Source: an uncultured Ruminococcus sp. (lineage in GTDB: Bacteria; Bacillota; Clostridia; Oscillospirales; Ruminococcaceae). From it: DNA of 12,798 bases. Shown here piece after piece: positions 1-6,222 of this stretch; the stretch's first letter is position 1; every line of letters begins with the position of its first letter. The stretch covers positions 1 to 12,798 of the forward strand of contig URTF01000058.1 of NCBI GenBank assembly GCA_900550695.1, read 5' to 3'. The position numbers were made by a program, and so were the translations under genes. The notes beneath the pieces were generated by a model that saw only the letters and a program-made list of their open reading frames with translations, searched no databases and was not told the origin of the DNA.

Positions 1-43
1 TTTTGTCTAAATGATACAACTCTTTTGAGTTTTCAGATACGCT

Positions 44-139
44 CTAAACACCAATTAAAAACTATACAAAAATTCAAGCAAAAGCTCTGATATATGGGTT
101 TTGCGCCGATTTGTTGTCTATAGTTTTATTGGTGTTTAG
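44..139. repeat. Widely spaced imperfect inverted repeat, candidate regulator operator pair
   Basis: The 12-bp core CTAAACACCAAT at 44-55 recurs as its exact reverse complement at 128-139. In both arms the core is followed, toward the centre, by an A-rich run and then ACTATA (to 66 and from 119). The two arms differ only by two extra A/T bases in the left one. Arm centres are about 74 bp apart, close to seven helical turns. The right arm ends 14 bp before the -35 box of the araC-type gene's promoter. This suits a regulator binding two sites, perhaps with DNA looping, but the binding protein is inferred. Confidence 0.5.
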
Positions 140-153
140 TATTAGTATTACAG

Positions 154-182
154 TTGCATAAAAGTTCAGTTTGTGCTATAAT
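154..182 (+). promoter_or_regulatory. Sigma-A-type promoter of the AraC-family gene
   Basis: The -35 box TTGCAT (154-159) and -10 box TATAAT (177-182) are separated by 17 bp. The predicted transcript start is near 188-190, about 45 nt before the GTG start codon. The inverted repeat arm at 119-139 lies just upstream of the -35 box, where an activator or autoregulator could act. Confidence 0.65.
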
Positions 183-224
183 TAAGGCAATGCAGCAGTT
201 TATGGCTGCATTACCTTATTTTTT
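183..224 (+). terminator. Terminator-like hairpin with U6 tract at the 5' end of the araC-type mRNA
   Basis: TAAGG (183-187) and AATGCAGC (189-196) pair with GCTGCATT (205-212) and CCTTA (214-218). This gives a 13-bp stem with one C/A mismatch and an 8-nt loop, followed by six T (219-224). The form is that of an intrinsic terminator, but it sits between the predicted promoter and the start codon. The upstream strand of the stem begins about where transcription should start. It may instead end a transcript coming from left of the window, or act as a 5' stabilising stem-loop. Confidence 0.5.
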
Positions 225-233
225 ATAAAGTCG

Positions 234-1028
234 GTGATAAATTTGAAGATAGGCTCAATTGGATATAACTATTCTCACGATTCGGATTTCGTTATGGACA
301 GACCGAACGGCGTTGGCTGCTGTCTTTTTCTGCTCATAAAAGAACCTGCGGATTTCGTTATAAACGGAGTTCCGTGCTATGCAAAAAAGAATTCGTTCGT
401 CTTTTTTACGCCCGAAACGCCCTGTACATATCGTGCCGCAGAAGAACGCTACTGCGATGACTGGATGTATTTCGATATGGAAAAAGGGGACAAGGAGGAG
501 CTTGAAAGGCTAGGTCTGCCGCTTAACAAAATAGTCTACGCAGGCGAGATCGAGGAGCTTTCCAAGATAATGCACATTCTTGCATTCGAGCATTATTCGG
601 CGGAAATGCACCATAATGAAATTGAGCGCTGCTACATAGAATTGCTTCTTCTGAAATTGAGCCGAAGCAGGGCGGCTTATGCCGTATCGGGCGGAGAATC
701 GTTCAAGGAGAAAAACTGTCGCCTTACTCAGCTTCGCACGAAGATATTCACAATGCCCGAGAGCGTTCCGAGCGTTGACGAAATGGCGGAAGAACTCGGC
801 ATGAGCCGTTCGGGATTCCAGCATCTTTACAAGCGCCTTTTCGGAGTAAGTGTTATGAGCGATGTTATAAAGGGCAGGCTCGATCGGGCAAAGCGTTTGC
901 TTTCGTCAACCAACCTAACGGTCAGGGAGATAGGGGAGCGCTGCGGATATTCAAACGAGTTCAATTTTATGCGTCAGTTCAAGGACTATGTCGGCAAGAC
1001 ACCTACCGAATACCGAAAAATTCTTTAG
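234..1028 (+). CDS. AraC-family transcriptional regulator
   Basis: This is a DNA-binding regulator of about 264 residues. The N-terminal 150 or so residues are the variable effector-binding (cupin-like) region. The C-terminal 85 residues hold the two AraC-type helix-turn-helix motifs: the first around 180-203 (VDEMAEELGMSRSGF), the second around 228-255 (LTVREIGERCGYSNEFNF), ending in the family signature GKTPTEYR. Members usually control sugar uptake and glycosidase genes; the target here is not visible and may lie left of position 1. The GTG at 234 lacks a good ribosome site. A TTG at 243 has GGTGA 5 nt upstream and gives a natural start (MKIGSIGYNY), so the true start may be 243. Likely autoregulated through the repeats at 44-139. 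The family call is safe; the effector is unknown. Confidence 0.92.
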   Translation: MINLKIGSIGYNYSHDSDFVMDRPNGVGCCLFLLIKEPADFVINGVPCYAKKNSFVFFTPETPCTYRAAEERYCDDWMYFDMEKGDKEELERLGLPLNKIVYAGEIEELSKIMHILAFEHYSAEMHHNEIERCYIELLLLKLSRSRAAYAVSGGESFKEKNCRLTQLRTKIFTMPESVPSVDEMAEELGMSRSGFQHLYKRLFGVSVMSDVIKGRLDRAKRLLSSTNLTVREIGERCGYSNEFNFMRQFKDYVGKTPTEYRKIL

Positions 1029-1043
1029 GTCACCTCTAAAAAA

Positions 1044-1074
1044 ACTCCTTATTTCGTTTTACGGAATAAGGAGT
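1044..1074. terminator. Bidirectional intrinsic terminator
   Basis: ACTCCTTATTTCG (1044-1056) pairs with CGGAATAAGGAGT (1062-1074) with one G/T wobble and a 5-nt loop. It is flanked by seven A on the left (1038-1044) and six T on the right (1074-1079), so it works in both directions. It ends the araC-type gene (stop at 1028) and the convergent HD-GYP gene, whose TAA (1078-1080) overlaps the T tract. Confidence 0.9.
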
Positions 1075-1077
1075 TTT

Positions 1078-2187
1078 TTACATATTGATTATCTGGTTGC
1101 TTTCGGGCGAATTATCAACGATTCCCGTGATAACAACATTGAACAGCTCAGGCTGATCAGCAAGGTCATAGCATTTGTTTGAATCAAGTATCGAAACAAC
1201 GGGACGAAGCGGATTGTTAGGGTGGTTTTTGATAACGCAGCCCTTTTCGCCGTTGGAGAGCTGGACGATAGAACCCGTGGGGAACGGTGCGACTTTTCGC
1301 AGAAACGCACGGAGAATGTTTTCATCGAACTGCGTTCCCATTCCTGCCATGATGTATTCGATAGCTTCATTCGGTGGATTAGGCACTCTGTATGGTCTGT
1401 TTGAAGTGAGTGCATCGTAAACGTCGGCTACTGCAAGAATCCTTGCATAAGGGTGTATCTCCTTGCCTTTTAAATGGTAAGGATAACCCGAGCCGTCAAT
1501 TTTTTCATGGTGCTGGATAATGCCCTTGTAAATATTGTCGCTGACGATATTTCGCTCTTTTAGATGCTGTGCCGCATAAACAGGGTGCATCTTTACTATC
1601 TCAAATTCTTCGGGAGTGAGCCTTCCGGGCTTCGTGATTATCTCAACGGGAACGGAGACTTTGCCGATATCGTGCATAAGTCCCGCCGTTCCGAGTTCGT
1701 TGAGCATAAAGTTATTGAATCCGAGTTCAAGACCGATAGCGATTGCCATTATCGCAACGCTGAGGCTGTGATGATAGGTGTAATCGTCATACATTTTAAT
1801 GTCGGCAATGTTGACAAGAATATCCTTGTTTGAAGAAAGGCTGTTGATGAGCTTCTGCGTGGTTTCGCTTATCTCCTCAACATCTTTTTTTGTTACGCCT
1901 TTCTCGCTGTCCATAAAATTATCGGCAAGCTGATGAATGCCCGAAATTGCTTCGGCACGTATTTCCTGGTTGATCGATGAAATAACTCTGATCTTGCTTT
2001 TATATGTATCAACATAGATACCGTTGATCTCGGCAGCTTTCAGCCTGGTTATAGCCATATCGGAAAGTATATGCCCAGCTTCGATAGTATGAGCCTTTTG
2101 GGATGCAATGTCATAATAATTGACGCTTCTGGCAAGGCACATACCCGGAAGGATATCATTTGTGCTGACAAAAATCAGAATAAACAC
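1078..2187 (-). CDS. HD-GYP domain protein, probable cyclic-di-GMP phosphodiesterase
   Basis: The first 110 residues are a leader domain common in clostridial HD-GYP proteins (ILPGMCLARSV, then an EAGHILSD-like segment). The HD-GYP domain follows at about 130-300. Its metal and signature residues are present: HDIGK (H172, D173), H201, HHEKIDGSGYP (H226, H227, GYP 234-236) and ADVYDALTSNRPYR (D255). This full set predicts hydrolysis of c-di-GMP. A C-terminal segment (about 301-357) starting PFPTGSIVQLSNGE is also usual in clostridial members. No membrane helix is visible, so it should be cytoplasmic. The start is uncertain: the GTG at 2187 overlaps the GAGGTG ribosome site, and an unusual CTG (2178) or ATT (2175) six to nine nt beyond would read IFVSTNDILPGM. 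It lies 145 bp after the AbrB gene with no clear terminator between, so co-transcription is possible. Confidence 0.9.
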   Translation of the reverse strand: MFILIFVSTNDILPGMCLARSVNYYDIASQKAHTIEAGHILSDMAITRLKAAEINGIYVDTYKSKIRVISSINQEIRAEAISGIHQLADNFMDSEKGVTKKDVEEISETTQKLINSLSSNKDILVNIADIKMYDDYTYHHSLSVAIMAIAIGLELGFNNFMLNELGTAGLMHDIGKVSVPVEIITKPGRLTPEEFEIVKMHPVYAAQHLKERNIVSDNIYKGIIQHHEKIDGSGYPYHLKGKEIHPYARILAVADVYDALTSNRPYRVPNPPNEAIEYIMAGMGTQFDENILRAFLRKVAPFPTGSIVQLSNGEKGCVIKNHPNNPLRPVVSILDSNKCYDLADQPELFNVVITGIVDNSPESNQIINM

Positions 2188-2205
2188 CTCACTATCATGA
2201 TGAAC

Positions 2206-2283
2206 GGTATCTATACCAATCTCCGAAAATGCTCTGCAGAACAGATCCGGGTTTTAAGGATCGTATGCAGAATGAGCGGAGAT
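2206..2283 (-). promoter_or_regulatory. Nested-helix leader upstream of the HD-GYP gene, candidate structured RNA
   Basis: Read on the minus strand, four helices nest: ATCTCC/GGAGAT (2278-2283 with 2219-2224), GCTC/GAGC (2274-2277 with 2231-2234), TGCA/TGCA (2266-2269 with 2235-2238) and GATCC/GGATC (2258-2262 with 2244-2248), around a 9-nt loop. A separate hairpin GGTAT-AG-ATACC follows at 2206-2217, about 20 nt before the GTG. The segment lies in no credible open reading frame. It matches no riboswitch consensus I can recall, including the type I c-di-GMP aptamer. It could be a 5' regulatory RNA, a 3' structure of the upstream AbrB gene, or a DNA-level palindrome. Confidence 0.4.
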
Positions 2284-2332
2284 CAATATTAATGTAATAA
2301 ACCGAGTGAGCTTGTCATAATAATTTATAGGA

Positions 2333-2572
2333 TCACTTTTTAAGCTGTGCGATACACTCGCTGCAGACATTCTTTCCCTTGAAATCAATGATATTATCAT
2401 CATTGTTGCAGAAAATGCAGCTCTTCTTGAATTTCTTAAGAATGATAGTATCATCTTCAACATAGATCTCAAGAGCGTCCTTTTCGCCGATATCAAGACC
2501 GCGGCGGAGTTCTATCGGGAGAACGATCCTTCCGAGTTCATCGATCCTTCTTGTAATACCTGTTGCTTTCAT
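2333..2572 (-). CDS. AbrB-family transition-state-type regulator with C-terminal zinc ribbon
   Basis: This is a small DNA-binding protein of 79 residues. The N-terminal swapped-hairpin AbrB domain (MKATGITRRIDELGRIVLPI, residues 1-20, through about 48) is typical of AbrB/Abh/SpoVT regulators. The C-terminal part has two CxxC knuckles (C52-C55 and C70-C73), a zinc-ribbon extension seen in many Clostridia members. It lacks the GAF domain of SpoVT, so it is closer to AbrB/Abh, which repress stationary-phase and sporulation genes in Bacillus. The start is fixed by GGAAAGG 8 nt before the ATG and by family alignment. An in-frame ATG at 2701 would add 43 unrelated residues without a ribosome site. 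It is transcribed from the consensus promoter at 2792-2820 and so has a leader of about 213 nt. Role in this organism is inferred. Confidence 0.9.
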   Translation of the reverse strand: MKATGITRRIDELGRIVLPIELRRGLDIGEKDALEIYVEDDTIILKKFKKSCIFCNNDDNIIDFKGKNVCSECIAQLKK

Positions 2573-2791
2573 AATTTTTACCTTTCCTTTCCGAGTCGGG
2601 TGCTGTGCAGACCTGACTTCACTGGCATGGAACTTGACATTCCCGCCTTTTTTCCTCTTGCTTGGATCAATAATGGAATATGCCGATAAATATATCATCA
2701 TCGTTTAAAATGCATTGCAAAGAATCTTATTTAGTATGCAGCAATGACAGTAAAAAATGTTACCGGCGATTCCAAATTTTCTACAAGATAA

Positions 2792-2820
2792 ATTATATAT
2801 GTTCTGCTAATTTTTGTCAA
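2792..2820 (-). promoter_or_regulatory. Consensus sigma-A promoter of the AbrB-like gene
   Basis: On the minus strand TTGACA (2815-2820) and TATAAT (2792-2797) match the vegetative consensus at every position with the ideal 17-bp spacer. The predicted start is near 2785, which leaves an unusually long untranslated leader before the ATG at 2572. A second promoter nearer the gene cannot be excluded, but none of similar quality is visible. Confidence 0.75.
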
Positions 2821-2876
2821 ACTGGATTTAAGAAATATTTGTGACGATATAATAAACAAAGTCGACAATTCGAGTT

Positions 2877-2924
2877 TGATCGTGAAAAAATAACGGAAAT
2901 TGACAATATGATCGTGATTTCCGT
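2877..2924. repeat. Operator-like repeats overlapping the spmA promoter
   Basis: ACGGAAAT (2893-2900) and ATTTCCGT (2917-2924) form a perfect 8-bp inverted repeat with a 16-bp gap. The arms touch the first base of the -35 and -10 boxes, so a bound protein would cover the promoter spacer. Independently, TGATCGTGA occurs at 2877-2885 and again at 2909-2917, 32 bp apart (about three helical turns). Each copy is preceded by GACAAT (2864-2869 and 2902-2907). Confidence 0.45.
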
Positions 2925-2929
2925 ATAAT
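2900..2929 (+). promoter_or_regulatory. Sigma-A-type promoter of spmA-spmB
   Basis: TTGACA (2900-2905) and TATAAT (2924-2929) are perfect boxes separated by 18 bp. Transcription should start near 2936, giving a leader of about 38 nt. In Bacillus subtilis spmAB is expressed under the mother-cell factor sigma-E, so a vegetative-looking promoter here is unexpected. Confidence 0.7.
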
Positions 2930-2973
2930 TCAAAAAAATTTGCAGAAAATTTTGGAAAAGGTGAGTGAGTCCT

Positions 2974-3591
2974 ATGATGAATTTAATATTTGTGGCAATG
3001 ATACTTGCTTCCGTTGTGTGTGGGGTCATAAGCGGAAACAGTGCTGAGGTCACGGACGCAGCGATAAATTCCTGCGTTGAAGCGGTCGAACTTTTTCTCT
3101 ATCTCATCGGCGGGATGTGTATGTGGGGAGGACTTATGAAGGTCGCCGAAAAATCACATCTGACCGATAAGCTTGCGGCGGCGTTCCGACCCTTTGCAAA
3201 GCTCATTTTCAAAGACCTTGACCTTAACGGAAGGGCTTTTCACGCAATTTGCCTGAATGTGACGGCGAATATGCTCGGTCTGGGCAATGCAGCAACTCCG
3301 CTCGGCATCGAGGCAATGAAAGCGCTTGAAACGGAGGAAAAAGCCAACGGCACAGCTACCCGAAATATGATAGTTTTTTCCGTTCTGAACACGGCTTCTG
3401 TGACATTGCTTCCGACAACAGCGGCTTCTCTCCGCTCAAAGCACGGTTCAGCCGCACCTATGGAAATTTTTCCTTGTGTGATAATAACATCGGTCATTGC
3501 ACTCGCCGCAGGGCTTTTTTCTGCGATCGCATTTGACGGCATTTCGGGTGCGGCGCATAAAAGATCGGAAAGGAGATCATCGAATGTTTAA
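2974..3591 (+). CDS. spmA: Spore maturation protein A (SpmA)
   Basis: SpmA is an integral membrane protein that, with SpmB, is needed for normal dehydration of the spore core and hence heat resistance. The 205 residues match the family length (about 196 in B. subtilis). The hallmark ANMLGLGNAATPLGI is at residues 98-112, and the MKVAEKSHL segment follows the second hydrophobic stretch. Later segments read NTASVTLLPTT, also family-typical. Both Spm proteins belong to the nucleoside-recognition (Gate) membrane family. ATG 2974 is chosen because GGTGA (2960-2964) is 9 nt upstream; the GTG at 2965 directly abuts that site. The gene overlaps spmB by 8 bp, indicating translational coupling. It has its own promoter at 2900-2929. 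Confidence 0.95.
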   Translation: MMNLIFVAMILASVVCGVISGNSAEVTDAAINSCVEAVELFLYLIGGMCMWGGLMKVAEKSHLTDKLAAAFRPFAKLIFKDLDLNGRAFHAICLNVTANMLGLGNAATPLGIEAMKALETEEKANGTATRNMIVFSVLNTASVTLLPTTAASLRSKHGSAAPMEIFPCVIITSVIALAAGLFSAIAFDGISGAAHKRSERRSSNV

Positions 3592-4105
3592 ATTCACAGA
3601 GCTTCTCATTCCGATATTTATTGGTCTGATAGTATTGTACGGTTTGCTCCATAAGGTGAATGTCTTTGACGAATTCATCGAGGGCGCAAAGGAAAATCTC
3701 TCGGTCGGGATCGGGATTTTGCCATCGCTGATAGCAATGATAACAGCGATAGGAATGTTCAAAGCTTCGGGCGGAATGGAGATGATAGCAAGCCTGCTGA
3801 AACCGCTGACAGATTTTTTAGGCTTCCCGAGCGAATGTCTGCCGCTTGCGGTAATGCGTCCCGTATCGGGAAGCGGTGCGCTCGCAGTTTATGAATCCAT
3901 TCTTGAAAGCGTTCATCCCGACAGCTTCGCAGGCAGGGTGGCAAGCGTTATATTAGGCTCGACCGAAACGACCTTTTATACGCTTGCCGTTTATTATGGT
4001 GCAACGAAAGTCAAAAACACACGCCACTCGCTCGTTTCCTCACTGACAGCCGATCTCACGGGCTTTATATTCAGCGCACTCACGGTCAGGCTGATAATGC
4101 GCTGA
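3584..4105 (+). CDS. spmB: Spore maturation protein B (SpmB)
   Basis: SpmB is the 173-residue partner of SpmA in the spore (forespore-enclosing) membranes, with the same length and order as in other spore formers. Family motifs are visible: SVGIGILPSLIAM (40-52), MRPVSGSGAL (91-100) and GSTETTFYTLAVYYGA (125-140). Four or five hydrophobic segments span the protein. The ATG lies inside the last codons of spmA (ATGTTTAA) and is preceded by AAAGGAG, so translation is coupled. An in-frame ATG at 3497 lies within spmA and is not needed. The last 20 bp overlap the 3' end of the convergent gerAC gene. The transported or sensed molecule is unknown even in model organisms. Confidence 0.95.
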   Translation: MFKFTELLIPIFIGLIVLYGLLHKVNVFDEFIEGAKENLSVGIGILPSLIAMITAIGMFKASGGMEMIASLLKPLTDFLGFPSECLPLAVMRPVSGSGALAVYESILESVHPDSFAGRVASVILGSTETTFYTLAVYYGATKVKNTRHSLVSSLTADLTGFIFSALTVRLIMR

Positions 4106-4118
4106 CCTTGACCGTGAG
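4079..4118. terminator. Hairpin spanning the overlapping spmB and gerAC stop codons
   Basis: CTCACGGTCA (4079-4088) and TGACCGTGAG (4109-4118) are a perfect 10-bp inverted repeat. It brackets both stop codons: gerAC TGA at 4086-4088 and spmB TGA at 4103-4105. For the spmB direction a run of five T follows at 4125-4129, six bases after the stem, which is weak for an intrinsic terminator. It may stop or stabilise the two converging transcripts. Confidence 0.4.
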
Positions 4119-5159
4119 AATACTGTTTTTCAGCAGTTCGGCGAACTCCTCTTCACCGATATCTTCGATCAGCTCGGGACAGCTTCGCCGAACCTCGGAG
4201 CAGATACCGAAAATGTCAGCGCCGTTCTGCCAAGCCGTTTCGGAATAGGCTGAAATGCAGTTGTCACGCACAGCTGTACAAACATCGTTAGCCGCTTTAT
4301 GCAGATCCGGACAGCTTTCGGGCGCTTTTATGCGAAGCTTTATCCTGGCTTCGACCAAAAGCTTTCCGTCCGAATTTTTGGCGGTCACACAGCTTTTGGA
4401 ATCGGTTATCTCAACGGGAATGTTGTCACTTGTGCTTACAACGAACCTGCTCTTGCGTTGAAACTTATCCGAAAAAATAAGAAAGCCTTTAAGCTGTTCA
4501 TCGGTCAGTTTTATATCGGACAAGCCGTCTTTTATCACTGCTGCACCATAAAAATCAGCATCATTTTTATTGACATACACTTCGGGAAGAACAGCGCAAC
4601 CCATCGGCTGAAGCTCCGCATTCAGAATGTCGGAAACGGGCGCATAAAATGTCCTGCCGAAATTTGCGTTGCTTTTGATAAGATCGGTCAGCCTCTCCGC
4701 AGAGTATAACCCTCTTTCCGATGTAAGCGAAGTCACTTCATAAGGTGATTCACTGTAAAAAACAGGGCAGGAGAGCGGCAGTGTACCAAAATCCGAGCGC
4801 AGACCGATAAGCGTGTTCAGTTCATCGGCAGGTGAATCGATCCCACTGCCGAATATTACCGATTTAAGATGCCCGAAAAAGATTTTATTGCCCGATTTGA
4901 CTTCGCAGGCGGATATTGCCGAGTTCAGATCACCGCCCTCACCGCTTATGCATACCGAATTTTTATCTGCGGAGGACGGCGCACCGCTTCCGCTCGGCTG
5001 AAATATCTGTAAGCTCACAGTATAAATATCAAGCCGCTTGTCAATGCCGATTATCTGCACAAAAGCACGGTCGCCGACCTCAACTCCGCCGAAACAGCCG
5101 CTCAAAAGCATTGCAGCCGAAATGACCGCAGCGAGGAAAAAGCATTTTTTATATCTCAT
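4086..5159 (-). CDS. gerAC: Spore germination receptor lipoprotein, GerAC family
   Basis: This is the lipoprotein (C) subunit of a GerA-type germinant receptor, which sits on the outer face of the spore inner membrane. The N terminus is a lipoprotein signal: basic start, hydrophobic core, lipobox LLSGC with C22 as the lipidated residue. Mature protein begins GGVEVGDRAFVQIIGIDK, matching the conserved GerAC opening. At 357 residues the length is normal. The C-terminal half has the usual alternating secondary-structure pattern but little conserved sequence. AGGAAAGGA precedes the ATG by 9 nt. The gene is last of three in the operon and overlaps gerAB by 11 bp. Its 3' end overlaps spmB by 20 bp, an unusual arrangement for two spore genes on opposite strands. 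Confidence 0.93.
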   Translation of the reverse strand: MRYKKCFFLAAVISAAMLLSGCFGGVEVGDRAFVQIIGIDKRLDIYTVSLQIFQPSGSGAPSSADKNSVCISGEGGDLNSAISACEVKSGNKIFFGHLKSVIFGSGIDSPADELNTLIGLRSDFGTLPLSCPVFYSESPYEVTSLTSERGLYSAERLTDLIKSNANFGRTFYAPVSDILNAELQPMGCAVLPEVYVNKNDADFYGAAVIKDGLSDIKLTDEQLKGFLIFSDKFQRKSRFVVSTSDNIPVEITDSKSCVTAKNSDGKLLVEARIKLRIKAPESCPDLHKAANDVCTAVRDNCISAYSETAWQNGADIFGICSEVRRSCPELIEDIGEEEFAELLKNSILTVKVSALSA

Positions 5160-6222
5160 TTTTTTTCAGTCCTTTCCTGCCGCTTATACCTTCGCATATA
5201 AGCACCGTAAGCGGTATCAACGCAAGAAGTACAAGCTGCGCATAACCGCCGCAGAGAATATTTCTTACCGATGAATAATCAGCCTTGTAAAACATAAATG
5301 CCGCCGAAACGATGAACACCGCAAGTGCAGAAAAAGCATTGCGAAGTTTTGTTCCGTGATAAATTTCGGACGTGATCCCCGAGATGATGCTTATGAAAAC
5401 GGAAATACTTATCACAGCAGATATCGTCCACAGGATAAGATAGAGCGCACCGTTCTGACGGAATGCTCCCGAATTTGTCAAAGAACCTACTGTGAGGAAA
5501 GGATAACCGAGCGTATCCGCAAGGTCGCCGAGAACTCCCGTTATCAGCGCAAAAATCACAGATGTTACGATAAGTTTTGCCGCAAGCAGCCGGTAGAGCA
5601 CACATTTCAATCCGCTGTGCAGATTTTTCATCAGAAATGCGGCGGCAACTATCTCACCGTTCCGAGCAAGGTCGTCCATAACAGCTCCTGTAAGTCCATG
5701 TGAGCCTTTTTCAAAGTAAAAATTGTTTATGCTGAAAGCATCTTTCGCCCCTATTCCCATAAGCACGATCATAAGCAGGAACGGTATCATCATAACAACG
5801 CTGCTCCGTGCAAGTCCCTCAGTTCCGCAGTAAGCGCAGTATGTGCATACGATAAGCAGAGCCGCAAGCGGAAAAAATTTTTCGCCGTGGAGAAAACTGT
5901 CGCTCAAAAAGCCTACATAGTGGAGGACCTGACCCGTGCAGAGCGAAATGAAGAACAAAAGGTACAAAACCGCCGCAACACAGCCTGCAACATTGCTTTT
6001 TTCATAAATGATCTCGGTAACGCTTCTGTCGGGAAAGCGGTTTGACAAAATTATAAGAGGTATGACAAGTATCGCTTGTATAAGGACGGAAATAACGGCA
6101 GCTTTCAGCCGAAGAGCTATACCGCCGTCCTGAGAAAAAGCGGGAACATACGTCATCAGCGTAAAAATGCGGCATAAAAGCAGCAGAAATACAAGCTGCC
6201 ATTTGCTGATCTTTTTAGTCAT
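5149..6222 (-). CDS. gerAB: Spore germination receptor permease subunit, GerAB family
   Basis: This is the integral membrane (B) subunit of the germinant receptor, related to amino-acid/polyamine/organocation transporters. In characterised receptors this subunit binds the nutrient germinant. It has 357 residues with about ten hydrophobic segments and the family opening (MTKKISKWQLVFLLLL...). Further conserved-looking parts are the RFPDRSVTEIIYEK segment near 62-75 and the LPLTV-like final helices. The start is well supported: AGGAGG lies 6 nt before the ATG. The gene overlaps the 3' end of gerAA by 8 bp and the start of gerAC by 11 bp, so the three subunits are made in a coupled way. The ligand cannot be predicted from sequence. 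Confidence 0.94.
   Translation of the reverse strand: MTKKISKWQLVFLLLLCRIFTLMTYVPAFSQDGGIALRLKAAVISVLIQAILVIPLIILSNRFPDRSVTEIIYEKSNVAGCVAAVLYLLFFISLCTGQVLHYVGFLSDSFLHGEKFFPLAALLIVCTYCAYCGTEGLARSSVVMMIPFLLMIVLMGIGAKDAFSINNFYFEKGSHGLTGAVMDDLARNGEIVAAAFLMKNLHSGLKCVLYRLLAAKLIVTSVIFALITGVLGDLADTLGYPFLTVGSLTNSGAFRQNGALYLILWTISAVISISVFISIISGITSEIYHGTKLRNAFSALAVFIVSAAFMFYKADYSSVRNILCGGYAQLVLLALIPLTVLICEGISGRKGLKKNEI

Larger units (their letters stand above)
2573..2973. other. Gene-free control region between the AbrB-like gene and spmA
   Basis: These 401 bases hold no credible gene. On the minus strand they contain the AbrB-gene promoter (2792-2820) and its leader of about 213 nt (2573-2785). On the plus strand they contain the spmA promoter (2900-2929) with overlapping repeats (2877-2924). 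A hairpin with six T on the plus strand occurs inside the leader (2624-2653). No tRNA, small-RNA signature or known riboswitch was recognised. Confidence 0.7.

Noticed and set aside
18..31. Small palindrome AACTC-TTTT-GAGTT near the left edge
   Set aside because: A 5-bp stem with no clear T tract is too weak to call a terminator, and the neighbouring gene is outside the window.
2284..2332. Possible promoter for the HD-GYP gene (ATGACA at 2313-2318, minus strand)
   Set aside because: No -10 box at proper spacing; the TAATAT at 2286-2291 is 21 bp away. Read-through from the AbrB gene is at least as likely.
2624..2653. Hairpin followed by six T on the plus strand inside the AbrB-gene leader
   Set aside because: The stem is short and interrupted (GGC/GCC plus GGAA/TTCC) and there is no plus-strand gene upstream for it to terminate. 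It could stop antisense transcription, but the support is thin.
2573..2701. Upstream in-frame extension of the AbrB-like protein from the ATG at 2701
   Set aside because: No ribosome site precedes it, the added 43 residues look unrelated to the family, and the internal ATG at 2572 has a good site and begins exactly at the AbrB domain.
2847..2852. Extra TATAAT on the plus strand upstream of the spmA promoter
   Set aside because: No acceptable -35 box lies 16-18 bp upstream, whereas the 2900-2929 promoter has both boxes perfect.
4255..5125. Several plus-strand open frames opposite gerAC and gerAB
   Set aside because: They lack ribosome sites and family resemblance and are explained as antisense shadows of the germination genes.
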